Assembly (NCBI GenBank): GCA_964565775.1
Contig: CAZMGB010000014.1
Coordinates: 32,139-96,138 of the forward strand
Direction of reading: 5' to 3'
Length of the DNA stretch: 64,000 nt
Origin: CAZMGB01 sp964565775
GTDB taxonomy: Bacteria > Chloroflexota > Dehalococcoidia > DSTF01 > JALHUB01
Shown: piece after piece, positions 1-8,650 of the stretch
Layout of the letters: every line of letters starts with the position of its first letter
How positions within the stretch are numbered: the first letter of the stretch is position 1
The notes under the pieces: model-generated
The model's database searches: none
What the model saw: only the letters and a program-made list of their open reading frames with translations
What the model was told of the DNA's origin: nothing
Position numbers and translations under genes: made by a program

Positions 1-366
1 TTCGTCGAGGTGCCGCGGGTGGAGTACGAGAAGCTGGCGGCCGATAGCCTGGGCGAGCCGTCGGCGGCGGTGCGTCAGCGGGTGCAGGCGTGCCGCGCCC
101 GGCAGGAGCGGCGCTTCGCGGGCAGCCGCATCGCCTCCAACGCCGAGATGTCGCCGACGGAGGTGCGGGAGCACTGCCAGAGCCGGGTCGGGGAGTCGGC
201 GCAGTCGCTGCTGCGGCTGGCGATGACGCAGCTCTCGTTCTCGGCGCGGGCGTTCCACCGGGTGCTGAAGCTGTCGCGGACGATAGCGGACCTGGTGGGG
301 GAGGAGGAGATCGCGTCGCAGCACGTAGCGGAGGCGATCCAGTACCGCCAGCGCGTGCGGGGCTAG
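1..366 (+). CDS. comM: ComM/YifB-type Mg-chelatase-like AAA ATPase, C-terminal part
   Basis: The frame is open from base 1, so only the last 121 residues are in the window. They match the C-terminal Mg-chelatase domain of ComM/YifB: SRIASNAEM, then RLAMTQLSFSARAFHRVLK, then a TIADL...EEIASQHVAEAIQYR tail. In this family the end of the protein is an arginine-rich helical lid that packs on the ATPase core; ComM acts as a helicase in branch migration during natural transformation. The Walker motifs lie outside the window. The family assignment is secure; its role in this organism is inferred from the family. Confidence 0.88.
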   Translation, partial: FVEVPRVEYEKLAADSLGEPSAAVRQRVQACRARQERRFAGSRIASNAEMSPTEVREHCQSRVGESAQSLLRLAMTQLSFSARAFHRVLKLSRTIADLVGEEEIASQHVAEAIQYRQRVRG

Positions 367-402
367 GCGAGGAGAGAGCCGCCGCCCCTTGACTCGCGGG
401 TG

Positions 403-439
403 TATAATGCTGGTGCCCCGCTAATAGCCAGCTAGGAGG
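403..439 (+). promoter_or_regulatory. -10 box and Shine-Dalgarno before the nuclease-like gene
   Basis: A perfect TATAAT lies at 403-408 and AGGAGG at 434-439, seven bases before the ATG at 446. A TTGACT at 389 is only 8 bp from the -10, so it cannot be its -35 partner. The promoter is therefore weak or activator dependent, or the -10 match is chance. Confidence 0.35.
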
Positions 440-445
440 CGCGAC

Positions 446-1375
446 ATGGTGTTCGAGAACCTGGCCTCTTACAGGCGCTGCGCAAGTCGAATCACAGAGC
501 GCTGGCCTGCGTTCTTGCACCTCCGTGCCGAACGACTACGTCAGCAGGAGCGGCATGGAGTCGCCGCCGAGAAGGTCGCCGAAAACATCGTCGAAGACCT
601 TTTCACTCAGGTGCTCGACTGGTCGGTGGGTGATCTCAATAACCAGTTGGAATACGCCGATCTGGTACTCACCAAGCTCGGACTCAAGCGGCTTCTGCTG
701 GAGATCAAACGTCCTGGAGCTCTGGCGTGGAATCTGCGCGCAGTAGAGAGGGCTCTTGGACAGGCTCGTCGGTACGCCGACGAGCAGAGGGTGAAATGCA
801 TAGGGGTGAGCGACGGATTCATGCTCTATGCGGCGGATATTGTGCATGGCGGCGTCCAGGATCGGGCATTTGTGTCGCTCGAAAACAGGGAGGTGCCACT
901 GGATCTCTGGTGGCTTAGCGTCGACGGTATATACCGCGAGCGCGCCAACCCTTCGGGCGCGACGTTGAACCTTCTCCCGGACGGAGAGACACCGGAGGCG
1001 GCTGCTGTGGCCGATCTTGATGGGGCCGTGGTGCATCCGAAGTATCAGCTTCCAGCCACCTGCTTCGCCTACGTCGGCAACGCCAGTGACCCGCGTACCT
1101 GGTACCTGCCCTACCTTGAACATGATCTCAGCGTCGATAGCAAGCGGCTTCCGAAAGCGATCCAGGCGATTGTCAGTAACTATCGTGGGGCCAGGGTGAC
1201 CAGCATTCCCGAGGGTGCAATCCCCGACGTTCTGGTTCGCTTGGCTGTTGCCGCGGCTCGTGTGGGCAAGCTTCCGTGTCAGCCCGGCCAAGGGGGCTCT
1301 GTCTACGTGCAACTCGTCGAGGTGTTGAACCAGCTTGCGCTTATGGATCGGGTTCAGCCAGAACGGTATAGCTAG
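446..1375 (+). CDS. Solitary PD-(D/E)xK nuclease-like protein (type I restriction HsdR_N-like)
   Basis: This is a 309-residue soluble protein starting at ATG 446 behind a good AGGAGG. Residues about 45-130 resemble the N-terminal nuclease domain of type I restriction R subunits and related proteins: VAENIVEDLFTQVLDWSVGD, then YADLVL, then LLLEIKRPGAL, which supplies the D...ExK catalytic pattern, followed by a helix with QARRYADEQRVKCIGVSDG. No helicase domain and no HsdM or HsdS neighbours are present, so it is not a full restriction enzyme. Similar stand-alone proteins are usually annotated as hypothetical. The C-terminal half (about 170-309) is unrecognised. Codon use resembles the neighbours less strictly (more A/T), suggesting possible acquisition. 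Confidence 0.6.
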   Translation: MVFENLASYRRCASRITERWPAFLHLRAERLRQQERHGVAAEKVAENIVEDLFTQVLDWSVGDLNNQLEYADLVLTKLGLKRLLLEIKRPGALAWNLRAVERALGQARRYADEQRVKCIGVSDGFMLYAADIVHGGVQDRAFVSLENREVPLDLWWLSVDGIYRERANPSGATLNLLPDGETPEAAAVADLDGAVVHPKYQLPATCFAYVGNASDPRTWYLPYLEHDLSVDSKRLPKAIQAIVSNYRGARVTSIPEGAIPDVLVRLAVAAARVGKLPCQPGQGGSVYVQLVEVLNQLALMDRVQPERYS

Positions 1376-1441
1376 CGGGCAGCACGGACAGAACCGCTTC
1401 TGCCCCCTTCCCTGCTAGTGTTTCGTCAGGAGGTGACTCTC

Positions 1442-2491
1442 ATGGCACGATTCGGTGTCCTGGCGGTAGGACTTGCCCTGGTAGCAGCTGTGCTGGCCGC
1501 CCACGGCTCATCGATTCAGGCGCAGCCGGTGGCCAGTATCGCGTTCCCGCCCCCTCGTGCGCCTGCAGACCTTTATGCAGGGTGCAACAACGTCGCCCTC
1601 TCGTTTCCCGATGGGACGGCCAGCGAGATGGTTGTGGACGCGGTGACTCCTGCTGGCGTAGTCGAGTCCATGTGGCGTCATAGCGCTGCCTTGGGAAGGT
1701 GGGAGGGATTCAACCCGGCCGCTCCAGGAGCGAGTGACCTCCTTACCGTAGACTATTGGGATGCTGTATGGCTCTGCGTTGCTGGCGCGGCCGCGGCGCC
1801 GGCCCCTGGGGCGGGGGCCATGGCGACGCCGACTCCACAGGCACCCCCGCCCCCTGCGCCCACCGCTACGTCCATACCGCCACCAGCACCGACCGCCACG
1901 CCGACGGTGCAACCGGCGGAGGCGGGGGGATTCTCAGCACGCAAGACGAGCGACTATGTTTCCGGGACCGGCTCGCTTCAGGTGGTGGGAGAGGTCGTAA
2001 ACGCAAACGCGTTTGATGCAGAGTTCGTCAAGATCGTGGGAACGTTCTTCGACGCAGCGGGGAATGTAATTGCGACCGACTTCACGTATTCTTGTCTCGA
2101 TACCATCCCCGCTGGCGGTGACTCGCCGTTCGACTTGTCGGTGTTGGACCCCCCGCCAGGGATCGCGCGCTACAGCTTGCAGGTCCAGGGAGAGCCCTCA
2201 GCGGAACCGCCGCCCAGCGGCCTGCAGATATCCGGTGTTACAACCAACGTGAGCGAGCTTGGCAGCTACCACGTCATCGGTTTGGTAACGAACAACTCTG
2301 GCGTGACGTACGAGTTTGTCAAGATATGCGGGGCGCTCTATAACGGTGGAGGCGACGTAGTAAGGGCAGGCTTCACTTACTCGGAGCTGGACACTCTAGG
2401 TCCGGGGCAGTCAAGCAGCTTCGACTACATGGAGATGGATGCCCCCCAAGTAGCCAGCCACCGGCTGTGGGTCCAGGGCAGGCCAAAGTGA
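1442..2491 (+). CDS. Secreted protein with two FxLYD domains
   Basis: I start it at ATG 1442 because AGGAGGTGA (1428-1436) fits that codon, not the upstream GTG at 1418. The first 30 residues form a signal peptide (MARFGVLAVGLALVAAVLAA...IQAQP). A Cys-containing domain follows (LYAGCNNVALSFPDG ... YWDAVWLCVAG), a type often seen in secreted proteins of Dehalococcoidia. Next is a Pro/Thr/Ala-rich linker (about residues 120-165). Two tandem FxLYD repeats end the protein, each with VVGEVVN/VIGLVTN, a central TFFDAAGNV/ALYNGGGDV and a closing YSLQVQG/HRLWVQG. FxLYD domains are beta-sandwiches of extracellular proteins with no known enzyme activity. Probably exported; function unknown. Confidence 0.75.
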   Translation: MARFGVLAVGLALVAAVLAAHGSSIQAQPVASIAFPPPRAPADLYAGCNNVALSFPDGTASEMVVDAVTPAGVVESMWRHSAALGRWEGFNPAAPGASDLLTVDYWDAVWLCVAGAAAAPAPGAGAMATPTPQAPPPPAPTATSIPPPAPTATPTVQPAEAGGFSARKTSDYVSGTGSLQVVGEVVNANAFDAEFVKIVGTFFDAAGNVIATDFTYSCLDTIPAGGDSPFDLSVLDPPPGIARYSLQVQGEPSAEPPPSGLQISGVTTNVSELGSYHVIGLVTNNSGVTYEFVKICGALYNGGGDVVRAGFTYSELDTLGPGQSSSFDYMEMDAPQVASHRLWVQGRPK

Positions 2492-2548
2492 GTTGGCGCG
2501 AGCATTAGGGTCGTCGCCTCGCCTCTGCTCTCCGATGGTGGTGTGGCC

Positions 2549-3862
2549 TCAAGGGACGGCGACGGGTGACTCCAGCGGGCGGGCGGGCACCCCCACTCGC
2601 ACCCGCGGCGGCCGCACGAGCAGCACCAGCAGCGCCGCCAAGCAGTCGACGGCGATGAAGACGAGGTAGGCGAGGGTGTAGTTGCCCAGCGCGTCGTGCA
2701 TGAAGCCGGCGAAGATGGGGCCCATCGCGCTCGAAAAGCCGCTGAACACTGTCATCGCGCCGATGATCGTCGCCATCGACGCCACGCCGAAGCAGTGCAC
2801 TATCACCAGCGGCTGCAGCGCCACCACGCCCCCCATCGAGTAGCCGAAGATGAGCACGAAGGCCGCCACGCCGGCCATGCTCTCCGTCGATATCAAGATC
2901 GTCAGCCCCACCGCCTCCATGAGAAAGACGCCCGCGAGGACGAGCGGCGCCGGCAGGCGGTCGGCCAGGTAGCCGGAGCCGACCTTCCCCAGGATGCCCG
3001 CCCCCGACACGAAACCCAGGGTCAGCCCCGCCATCTCGGGAGCCATGCCCCGGTCCTCCATGAAGGGCGAGGTGTGGAGAAGCACCGCTCCCAGACTCGC
3101 GAAGCCCAGGCTTACCGAGATCGTAGAGAAGATGAAGGCGCGGGTCCGGATCGCGGCGCGGGCGGACCAGGCGTCGGTGGCGGGCGCAGGCGAGGCCCGC
3201 GGCGCCGGGCCGGCACGGGGCTCGTCGGGAGGATCGGTCGGGGCCACGCCGTCAACCCGGAGCCCCTTGTCGGACGGGTGATGCCGGATGACGAGAAGGG
3301 CGAGGGGAAGAGCCACCACGATGACCAGTAGGCCGAAGATGAAGAACGTCGAGCGCCAGCCCACCCAGGCGATGAACACTTTGCTCAGGGGCGCCATCAC
3401 CAGACCGCCGAAGCCGATGCCCGTCGTCGTGATGCCCATCGCCAGGCCGCGGCGCCGCTCGAACCAGTTGCCGACGACCCGCGAGACCGGCACCACCTGG
3501 AGGCCGGATCGCCAGACCGCCATCGTCGCGAACATCGCGTACAGGTAGACGAGCGACCAGGTGAGGCCGAGGAGGGCGAAGCAGACCCCCATGCCCGTCG
3601 CCCCACAGGCCATGACCACCCGCGCCCCAAGCCGCTCGACCGCCGCGCCCACGACGGGCCCCAGCAGGCCGCTCACTATCGTCCCCAGGGCGATGCCGAC
3701 CGATACCTGGCCGCGGCTCCAGCCGAACTCGTCCTCGAAAGGAGTGACGAACACCCCGAGGGCGTAGAAGCCCAGGCCGGCGCTGAGGAACATGATGGTC
3801 GCGAGCGAGGAGACCACCCACCAGCCGTAGAAGACTCGGGAGGGCCGGAAGAGAAGGCGCAT
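2549..3862 (-). CDS. MFS transporter (oxalate/formate antiporter or MCT-like)
   Basis: About 437 residues with twelve hydrophobic segments typical of the major facilitator superfamily. The N-terminus FYGWWVVSSLATIMFLSAG and the first-loop GFYALGVFVTPFEDEFGWSR are hallmarks of the OFA/monocarboxylate group of MFS carriers. A cytoplasmic linker of about 45 residues rich in Pro/Ala separates helices 6 and 7. The frame is open to 3916, but the extra 18 residues are Arg/Pro-rich and unlike the family, so I prefer the ATG at 3862. Substrate is unknown; organic anions are the usual cargo. The gene is convergent with the FxLYD gene and divergent from the CBS gene. Confidence 0.85.
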   Translation of the reverse strand: MRLLFRPSRVFYGWWVVSSLATIMFLSAGLGFYALGVFVTPFEDEFGWSRGQVSVGIALGTIVSGLLGPVVGAAVERLGARVVMACGATGMGVCFALLGLTWSLVYLYAMFATMAVWRSGLQVVPVSRVVGNWFERRRGLAMGITTTGIGFGGLVMAPLSKVFIAWVGWRSTFFIFGLLVIVVALPLALLVIRHHPSDKGLRVDGVAPTDPPDEPRAGPAPRASPAPATDAWSARAAIRTRAFIFSTISVSLGFASLGAVLLHTSPFMEDRGMAPEMAGLTLGFVSGAGILGKVGSGYLADRLPAPLVLAGVFLMEAVGLTILISTESMAGVAAFVLIFGYSMGGVVALQPLVIVHCFGVASMATIIGAMTVFSGFSSAMGPIFAGFMHDALGNYTLAYLVFIAVDCLAALLVLLVRPPRVRVGVPARPLESPVAVP

Positions 3863-4029
3863 AGCAGCCGGCGCCGGGCGATGCGGCCGCCGCCGGACGC
3901 AGGGGCGGACGGCCAAGCCGGCGTCCGACTCCGATGATAGCCGAAGAGCCTGTGCGCGGCCAAGCCTCGCGCTCGGCCGGCGGGGAGCGACCGCTGGTCA
4001 AGCGTCGGCGTGGCGGCGTGGAAACGACG

Positions 4030-4038
4030 TGCTATAAT
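4030..4038 (+). promoter_or_regulatory. Extended -10 promoter upstream of the CBS gene
   Basis: TGCTATAAT is a perfect extended -10 (TGnTATAAT) element; no good -35 is visible 17 bp upstream. Transcription would start near 4045, about 150 nt before the CBS gene. Confidence 0.5.
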
Positions 4039-4065
4039 AGCGGCCGGATAAGCCCCTGTCGCGCG

Positions 4066-4092
4066 AAGGCCTAACCTCCCGGTGGGCCTTTT
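4066..4092 (+). terminator. Hairpin with U-tract in the CBS leader (attenuator-like)
   Basis: AAGGCC (4066-4071) pairs with GGCCTT (4085-4090), with an inner ACC/GGT pairing, and is followed by TT. It starts only about 20 nt after the predicted transcription start, so it would terminate or pause most transcripts before the CBS gene unless relieved. Confidence 0.45.
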
Positions 4093-4192
4093 GCGTGTCA
4101 GACTTGCGTTCGCCTGAGCGATCGGCTGAGCGTTCGGCTGAGCTCACGCCGAAGCCGCCGACCCGGTCGTCGGTACGACGGAAAGGAAGCCG

Positions 4193-4762
4193 ATGAGCGC
4201 CGACAAGCCGGCCGAGCCCGACCCCACGGGCGAGGAAGAGCCGAAGCCCCAGGAAGAGCCGACGCCCGAGGAGGACCTCCTCACCCGGCAGACCACCGTG
4301 CGCGAGACGCAGCGACTCTTCGCCGTGGAGCCGGCGGTGGTGCTTGAGGACGCGGACCTGCACGAGGTGGCCCTCCTCTGCGCCGAGCGACGGGGCGTGC
4401 ACACGGTGGCGGTGGTCGACGAGCAGGGCCGCCTCGTGGGCATCATTCCCCTCCGCCTGCTGCTGGACGAGCTCTTCCTCCACGTCGCGCCCGAAGAGAT
4501 CCTCGCGGAGATCATAACCACGGACAACGTCGAGGAGCTTGGCAAGATATCGCGCGCCGGAACCGCGGGGAAGTTCATGGAGCGGCCCGTCTACGTGACG
4601 ATGGACGATACGATCAAGCAGGTGTTCGTGCGTATGCATGTCAACAACCTGGAGGGGGTGCCGATCGTGAACGAGGAGATGCGGCCCGTAGGCTATCTTG
4701 GACGGTCCCAGCTCCTGCAGGTCTGGCTTCAGACCCACCCCCGGCACATGGGCGGTACATAG
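4193..4762 (+). CDS. Protein with a pair of CBS domains
   Basis: 189 residues. An acidic Pro/Glu-rich leader of about 30 residues precedes two CBS repeats: the first around LFAVEPAVVLEDADLHEVA...VHTVAVVDEQGRLVGIIPL, the second around FMERPVYVTMDDTIKQVFV...EGVPIVNEEMRPVGYLG. CBS pairs bind adenine nucleotides or other ligands and regulate partner proteins. The stretch between them (LFLHVAPEEILAEI) recalls the CBS region of MgtE-type proteins. The start ATG follows GAAAGGA. It lies 52 bp upstream of a membrane carrier on the same strand, so it may be its cytoplasmic regulator; that link is inferred from position only. Confidence 0.8.
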   Translation: MSADKPAEPDPTGEEEPKPQEEPTPEEDLLTRQTTVRETQRLFAVEPAVVLEDADLHEVALLCAERRGVHTVAVVDEQGRLVGIIPLRLLLDELFLHVAPEEILAEIITTDNVEELGKISRAGTAGKFMERPVYVTMDDTIKQVFVRMHVNNLEGVPIVNEEMRPVGYLGRSQLLQVWLQTHPRHMGGT

Positions 4763-4814
4763 GTCCGGCGGCCCCCTTCTAGGGCAGGCGCCCCCGAAGC
4801 GAGGAGCGACTCTA

Positions 4815-6128
4815 TTGGATGGGACGTGGCTGGCGGCGGCGATCTTCGCCGTCACCTACGCGGTCATCGTCTCCGAGCGCGTGCACAAGACGGCGGCGGC
4901 TCTCGCCGGCGCCGTTGCCATGATCCTGGCGAAGGTCGAGGTGCAGACGGAGGGGGCGGGCGGCGGCGTATTCGGCCAGGAGGCCGCATTCCGGGCCATC
5001 GACTTCAACGTCATCTTCCTCCTGGCCGGCATGATGATCATCGTCAATGTCCTCGCCAAGACAGGGGTGTTTCAGTGGGTCGCCATCCGCTCCGCCAAGC
5101 TGGGCAGCGGGAGCCCTATCCGCATCCTGTTGATCCTGTCGCTCGTGACGGCCGTCATCTCCGCGTTCCTGGATAACGTGACTACGGTGGTGCTCATCGC
5201 GCCGGTCACGATCTTCGTCGCGGGAGCCTTGGGCGTGAGCGCCGTGCCGTTTCTCATCTCAGAGGCGCTGGCCTCCAACATGGGCGGCGCCTCCACCCTC
5301 ATCGGCGACCCGCCCAACATCCTCATCGCGAGCCAGGCCCACCTGGACTTCGTCTCCTTCGTGGTGAACATGGGTCCGGTAATCCTGCTTATCCTTGCGG
5401 CCTATCTATTACTGGCGCGCTTCCTATTCTCGAAGCAGTTGGTGACGCGGCCGGAGCTCCAGGCCCGCCTCCTCGCCATGGACGAATCGGAGGTCATCAC
5501 TGACCCCCGCCTTCTCCGCATATGCCTCGTCATCCTCGGTCTCACCATCTTCGGCTTCGTCATCCACGGCGTCCTGGACTACGAGCCCGCTACGGTGGCC
5601 CTCTTCGGCGCCGCGGCGATCCTGGTGGTGTCCCGGCAGCACCCGCACGAGATCCTGCGCGAGGTGGAGTGGTCAACCCTCTTCTTCTTTGTCGGGCTGT
5701 TCATCGTCGTGGGAGGGATGGAGGCGGTCGGCATCCTCGAGGACATCGGCAAGGCCATCGCCGACCTCACGGCCGGGAGCACGGCGGCCGCCACCATGCT
5801 CATCCTCTGGTTCTCCGCCTTCGCCTCCGGCATCGTCGACAACATCCCCTATACGACCACCATGCTGCCCGTCGTCGACGAGGTGGGCCGCAACCTGGAC
5901 AACGGCAAGGGCACGCCCAACGTGCTCTGGTGGTCGCTCGCCCTGGGCGCCGACCTGGGGGGCAACCTGACGGTGATCGCTGCCTCGGCCAACGTTCTGG
6001 TGGCGAACCTGGCCGAAAGGGGCGGTCAGAAGATCCCGTTCTGGGAGTTCTTCCGCTACGGGGCCCTGGTGACGCTGCTCTCGGTCGCGGTGTCCAGCCT
6101 CTATCTCTGGCTCCGTTACCTGCTGTAG
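4815..6128 (+). CDS. ArsB/NhaD/SLC13-type ion or anion permease
   Basis: About 437 residues with 10-12 hydrophobic segments and the two-fold repeat of the ion transporter superfamily. Diagnostic pieces are FNVIFLLAGMMIIVNVLAKT, SAFLDNVTTVVLIAPVT, EALASNMGGASTLIGDPPN and, in the second half, ASGIVDNIPYTTTMLPVV and GADLGGNLTVIAASANV. The D-N-V/I-T-T and GG-TxIGDPPN motifs are conserved in ArsB, NhaD and the P protein. I start it at TTG 4815 behind GAGGAG (4801-4806); no in-frame ATG fits. Substrate (arsenite, Na+/H+ or a dicarboxylate) cannot be told from sequence; no ars genes are nearby, so NhaD-like is the better guess. Confidence 0.82.
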   Translation: MDGTWLAAAIFAVTYAVIVSERVHKTAAALAGAVAMILAKVEVQTEGAGGGVFGQEAAFRAIDFNVIFLLAGMMIIVNVLAKTGVFQWVAIRSAKLGSGSPIRILLILSLVTAVISAFLDNVTTVVLIAPVTIFVAGALGVSAVPFLISEALASNMGGASTLIGDPPNILIASQAHLDFVSFVVNMGPVILLILAAYLLLARFLFSKQLVTRPELQARLLAMDESEVITDPRLLRICLVILGLTIFGFVIHGVLDYEPATVALFGAAAILVVSRQHPHEILREVEWSTLFFFVGLFIVVGGMEAVGILEDIGKAIADLTAGSTAAATMLILWFSAFASGIVDNIPYTTTMLPVVDEVGRNLDNGKGTPNVLWWSLALGADLGGNLTVIAASANVLVANLAERGGQKIPFWEFFRYGALVTLLSVAVSSLYLWLRYLL

Positions 6129-6192
6129 CCGTCCGGGAGTCGTGGAAGCGCGTTCCCCGGGCGGAGCGAGGACGTCGCAGGCAGGGGAGCCG

Positions 6193-6221
6193 TTGCCGAC
6201 GCACCGGTGGTGGACTATAAT
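6193..6221 (+). promoter_or_regulatory. Sigma-70 type promoter of tRNA-Arg
   Basis: TTGCCG (6193-6198), 17 bp spacer, TATAAT (6216-6221). The predicted start (about 6228) is one or two bases before the mature tRNA 5' end, so there is almost no 5' leader for RNase P to remove. Confidence 0.65.
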
Positions 6222-6229
6222 CGTGGCGT

Positions 6230-6305
<76 letters not shown>

Positions 6306-6333
6306 CGGCCACAGGCGTAGACTAGGGCGTCCT

Positions 6334-6404
6334 GGGGCGCCTCAGGTGCCCCGTCTAGACGTATCGACGCGGCTGGGTCCGTTCGACTCCGGCCGCGTCG
6401 TCTT
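6334..6404 (+). terminator. Two hairpins after tRNA-Arg
   Basis: GGGGCGCCT (6334-6342) pairs with AGGTGCCCC (6344-6352) apart from one G-U. Then CGACGCGGC (6365-6373) pairs perfectly with GCCGCGTCG (6392-6400), followed by TCTT. The second is the likely terminator of the tRNA transcript and lies between convergent genes. Confidence 0.5.
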
Positions 6405-6457
6405 GCGTGCGGGGAGATGGCCCTCTGGAGCGTGTCGTCGGCCTGTCAGGGCCCCGA

Positions 6458-7087
6458 TCATCGCACCCAGGCTCGGTAGAGCCAGACCAGTGGCATGAGT
6501 ATGAGCAGCCCCATCAGGTAGCCCCCGAGCACGTCTGTCGGCCAGTGCGCTCCCAGCTCCACGCGCGCCACGCCCATGAGCACGATGACGGCGAGACAGG
6601 CCGCCTGCACCAGGCGGCGGACGGCCACGTTCGCCAGGCACTCCTCCACCGCGAAGAGCAGGAACCCGAAGAGGAGGACGGCGCCCAGCGCGTGACCGCT
6701 CGGGAAGCTGTGGTCGCCCAGGGTCTCCCACACGTCGACGGCGGTGGGCAGGGGCCTCTGGCGGCCGACGATCTCCTTGACCACTCCCGACAGAGGCTGG
6801 GCGAGCGTTGCGATGACAAGTAACACCGCGAGCCGGGGACGGCCTATACGGATCAGCCAGAGTAGAACGCCCAGGACGATGCCGATGTAGTAAGGCCAGC
6901 GACCCATGACGGTGAGGGCGATGGAGACCTGCTTGAGGACGGGACCGGCGTTGGACTGGAGCCCGCGAATCAGATGCGTCTCCCAGGCGGGATGGTCAGA
7001 AAACGAGGCGTAGACGGCGAGGCCGGCCATCATCAGGGCCAGAGCCAGCCACGCCAGGAGGGAGAGGGCCAGGCTCCGAGCTGTCAC
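6458..7087 (-). CDS. PAP2-family membrane phosphatase
   Basis: About 209 residues with five or six hydrophobic helices. The three phosphatase motifs of type 2 phosphatidic acid phosphatases are all present: KEIVGRQRP (KxxxxxxRP), FPSGH, and RVELGAHWPTDVLGG (RxxxxxHxxxD). Catalysis uses the two histidines and takes place on the outer face of the membrane; typical substrates are phosphatidic acid, undecaprenyl pyrophosphate or similar lipids. I place the start at GTG 7087 because translation upstream of it (to 7375) is Arg-rich and not membrane-like. Undecaprenyl-pyrophosphate phosphatase is a reasonable specific guess but not proven. Confidence 0.86.
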   Translation of the reverse strand: MTARSLALSLLAWLALALMMAGLAVYASFSDHPAWETHLIRGLQSNAGPVLKQVSIALTVMGRWPYYIGIVLGVLLWLIRIGRPRLAVLLVIATLAQPLSGVVKEIVGRQRPLPTAVDVWETLGDHSFPSGHALGAVLLFGFLLFAVEECLANVAVRRLVQAACLAVIVLMGVARVELGAHWPTDVLGGYLMGLLILMPLVWLYRAWVR

Positions 7088-7242
7088 AGGGGACGCTTCT
7101 CCATCTGAGCGCTCTCGCCAGTATATCAGCGCGGCCACGGAGCGGCCCGGCGACCCCGTGGCGGGTATGCAGCCGGAAAGGGAAGGAAGGCCGTAGCGTC
7201 GGTCGAACCTGCGACGGGCCGTCGTGGCGCCGGGTGGCTGGC

Positions 7243-8406
7243 TCAGCGGCAGGCTGCGCGGACGGCCTCGGCCATGTCGACGAAGCGGCGGGCGTTGCTC
7301 AGGAAGTCGCGTTCGCCGTTCGTGAGATAGGCGAACGCCAGGTCGAGGTCGGGGTCGGCCCAGGCGATGCAGCATCCGGCGCCCGAGTGGCCGAAGGCGT
7401 GGGGATGGCTGCTGTAGCCGAAAGGGGTGGGTGAGGTGTCCCCGAGATGGAAGCCGTAGCCCCAGCGAATCCTAAGGCCGAGCGTCCGGTCCGGGTCCGC
7501 CAGCACCGCCAGACTGGTCGCCTTCGCGATCGTTTCGGGCTTGAGGACGCGCACGCCGTCGAGCTCGCCGCCGCGCAGCAGCATGACGTAGAAGCGGGCG
7601 ACTTCCCGCGCCGTTGCGATCACGTTGGCGGCGGGCATCTCGGCGCCGTGTATCTCTGGCCGGTTGAAGTCCTCCATGCTGAAGTCGCCCACGCGCCGGG
7701 CTATCTCAGGAGGCAGCGTCTCGCGCTGGGGCGGATCATACCCGGGCATGAGATAGTGGACAGCTACCCGCTCCTCGAGCTCTGACGGCAGCCCGAGATA
7801 GGCGTCCCGAATTGCCAGCGGATCGAGGATCTCCTCCCGCAGGAAGCGGCCGATGGGCTTGCCGGCGACCCTTCGCACGATCTCGCGCACCATCCAGCCG
7901 TAGTTCAGGGGGTGGTAGCCCACGTCCTCCCCGGGCGTCCACCGGGGCGTGAGCTCTTCCATGGCGCGGGCGGTGGCGTCGGCGTCCGCCATCTCTCGCC
8001 AGCCCAGCCAGGCGGGCCCATAGGGGATGCCTGCGCGGTGGGTGAGGACGTGCTCGATTGTCACGGCCTCTTTGCCGTTGCGCCCGAACTCGGGCCAGTG
8101 GTCCGCCACCCGGTCTGCGAGAGCGAGCCTGCCCTCCTCGATGAGCTTGAAGACGCACATCGACGAGAAGGGCTTGCTGGCCGAGAAGATGAGGAACAGG
8201 GTGTCTTCGCTGACAGGCGTCTCCGGGTCGCGCCGGGCGAGGCCGACGTGCCGGTCGAGCACCGGCCTGCCGTGTCGGAAGACGGCGAGCTGCGCCCCCG
8301 GGTGCAGCCCCTGCGCCTGATGCTGGTCGAAGAGCTCCGCCGCCCGCGCGATGGCGTCGGGCTCCATCTCCACGGACCTGGGATCGGTTTCGGCCAACGC
8401 TGGCAT
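7243..8406 (-). CDS. Serine beta-lactamase-like hydrolase (class C/esterase family)
   Basis: 387 residues of the beta-lactamase/transpeptidase-like fold. The nucleophile motif SxxK is SASKPF (about residue 85). The second motif is probably YHPLNYGWMV, where Y/N occupy the YxN position, and the third is GHSGAGCCIAWADP, replacing KTG by HSG, as in EstB-type esterases. No signal peptide is evident, which argues for a cytoplasmic esterase or amidase and not a true beta-lactamase. A second Met (14th residue) is a possible alternative start. It is divergent from the epoxide hydrolase-like gene. Confidence 0.83.
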   Translation of the reverse strand: MPALAETDPRSVEMEPDAIARAAELFDQHQAQGLHPGAQLAVFRHGRPVLDRHVGLARRDPETPVSEDTLFLIFSASKPFSSMCVFKLIEEGRLALADRVADHWPEFGRNGKEAVTIEHVLTHRAGIPYGPAWLGWREMADADATARAMEELTPRWTPGEDVGYHPLNYGWMVREIVRRVAGKPIGRFLREEILDPLAIRDAYLGLPSELEERVAVHYLMPGYDPPQRETLPPEIARRVGDFSMEDFNRPEIHGAEMPAANVIATAREVARFYVMLLRGGELDGVRVLKPETIAKATSLAVLADPDRTLGLRIRWGYGFHLGDTSPTPFGYSSHPHAFGHSGAGCCIAWADPDLDLAFAYLTNGERDFLSNARRFVDMAEAVRAACR

Positions 8407-8650
8407 CGTTTCCGGCGCCAGTCGCCTCGGAATCGCGGTTCCCGCTTCTCAATGAGGGCGGACTCGCGTTCGAGGACGGGCGTGCGCCGCTCCGTCTTTG
8501 ACTGCTGTCCTCAGTGTGAGGGCTGACAGAAGCGAGCGGCTCGAGTAGACTGGGTCAACGATATCGCGCGAGGTCTTCATGCGTCAATCGATGGCGAGGG
8601 CGCAGCCTTTCGCCTCCGCTCACGGTGCAGTTCCGGCGGGAGAAGGCCGG

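Noticed and set aside
389..408. TTGACT and TATAAT as a paired promoter
   Set aside because: Only 8 bp separate them, far from the 16-18 bp needed.
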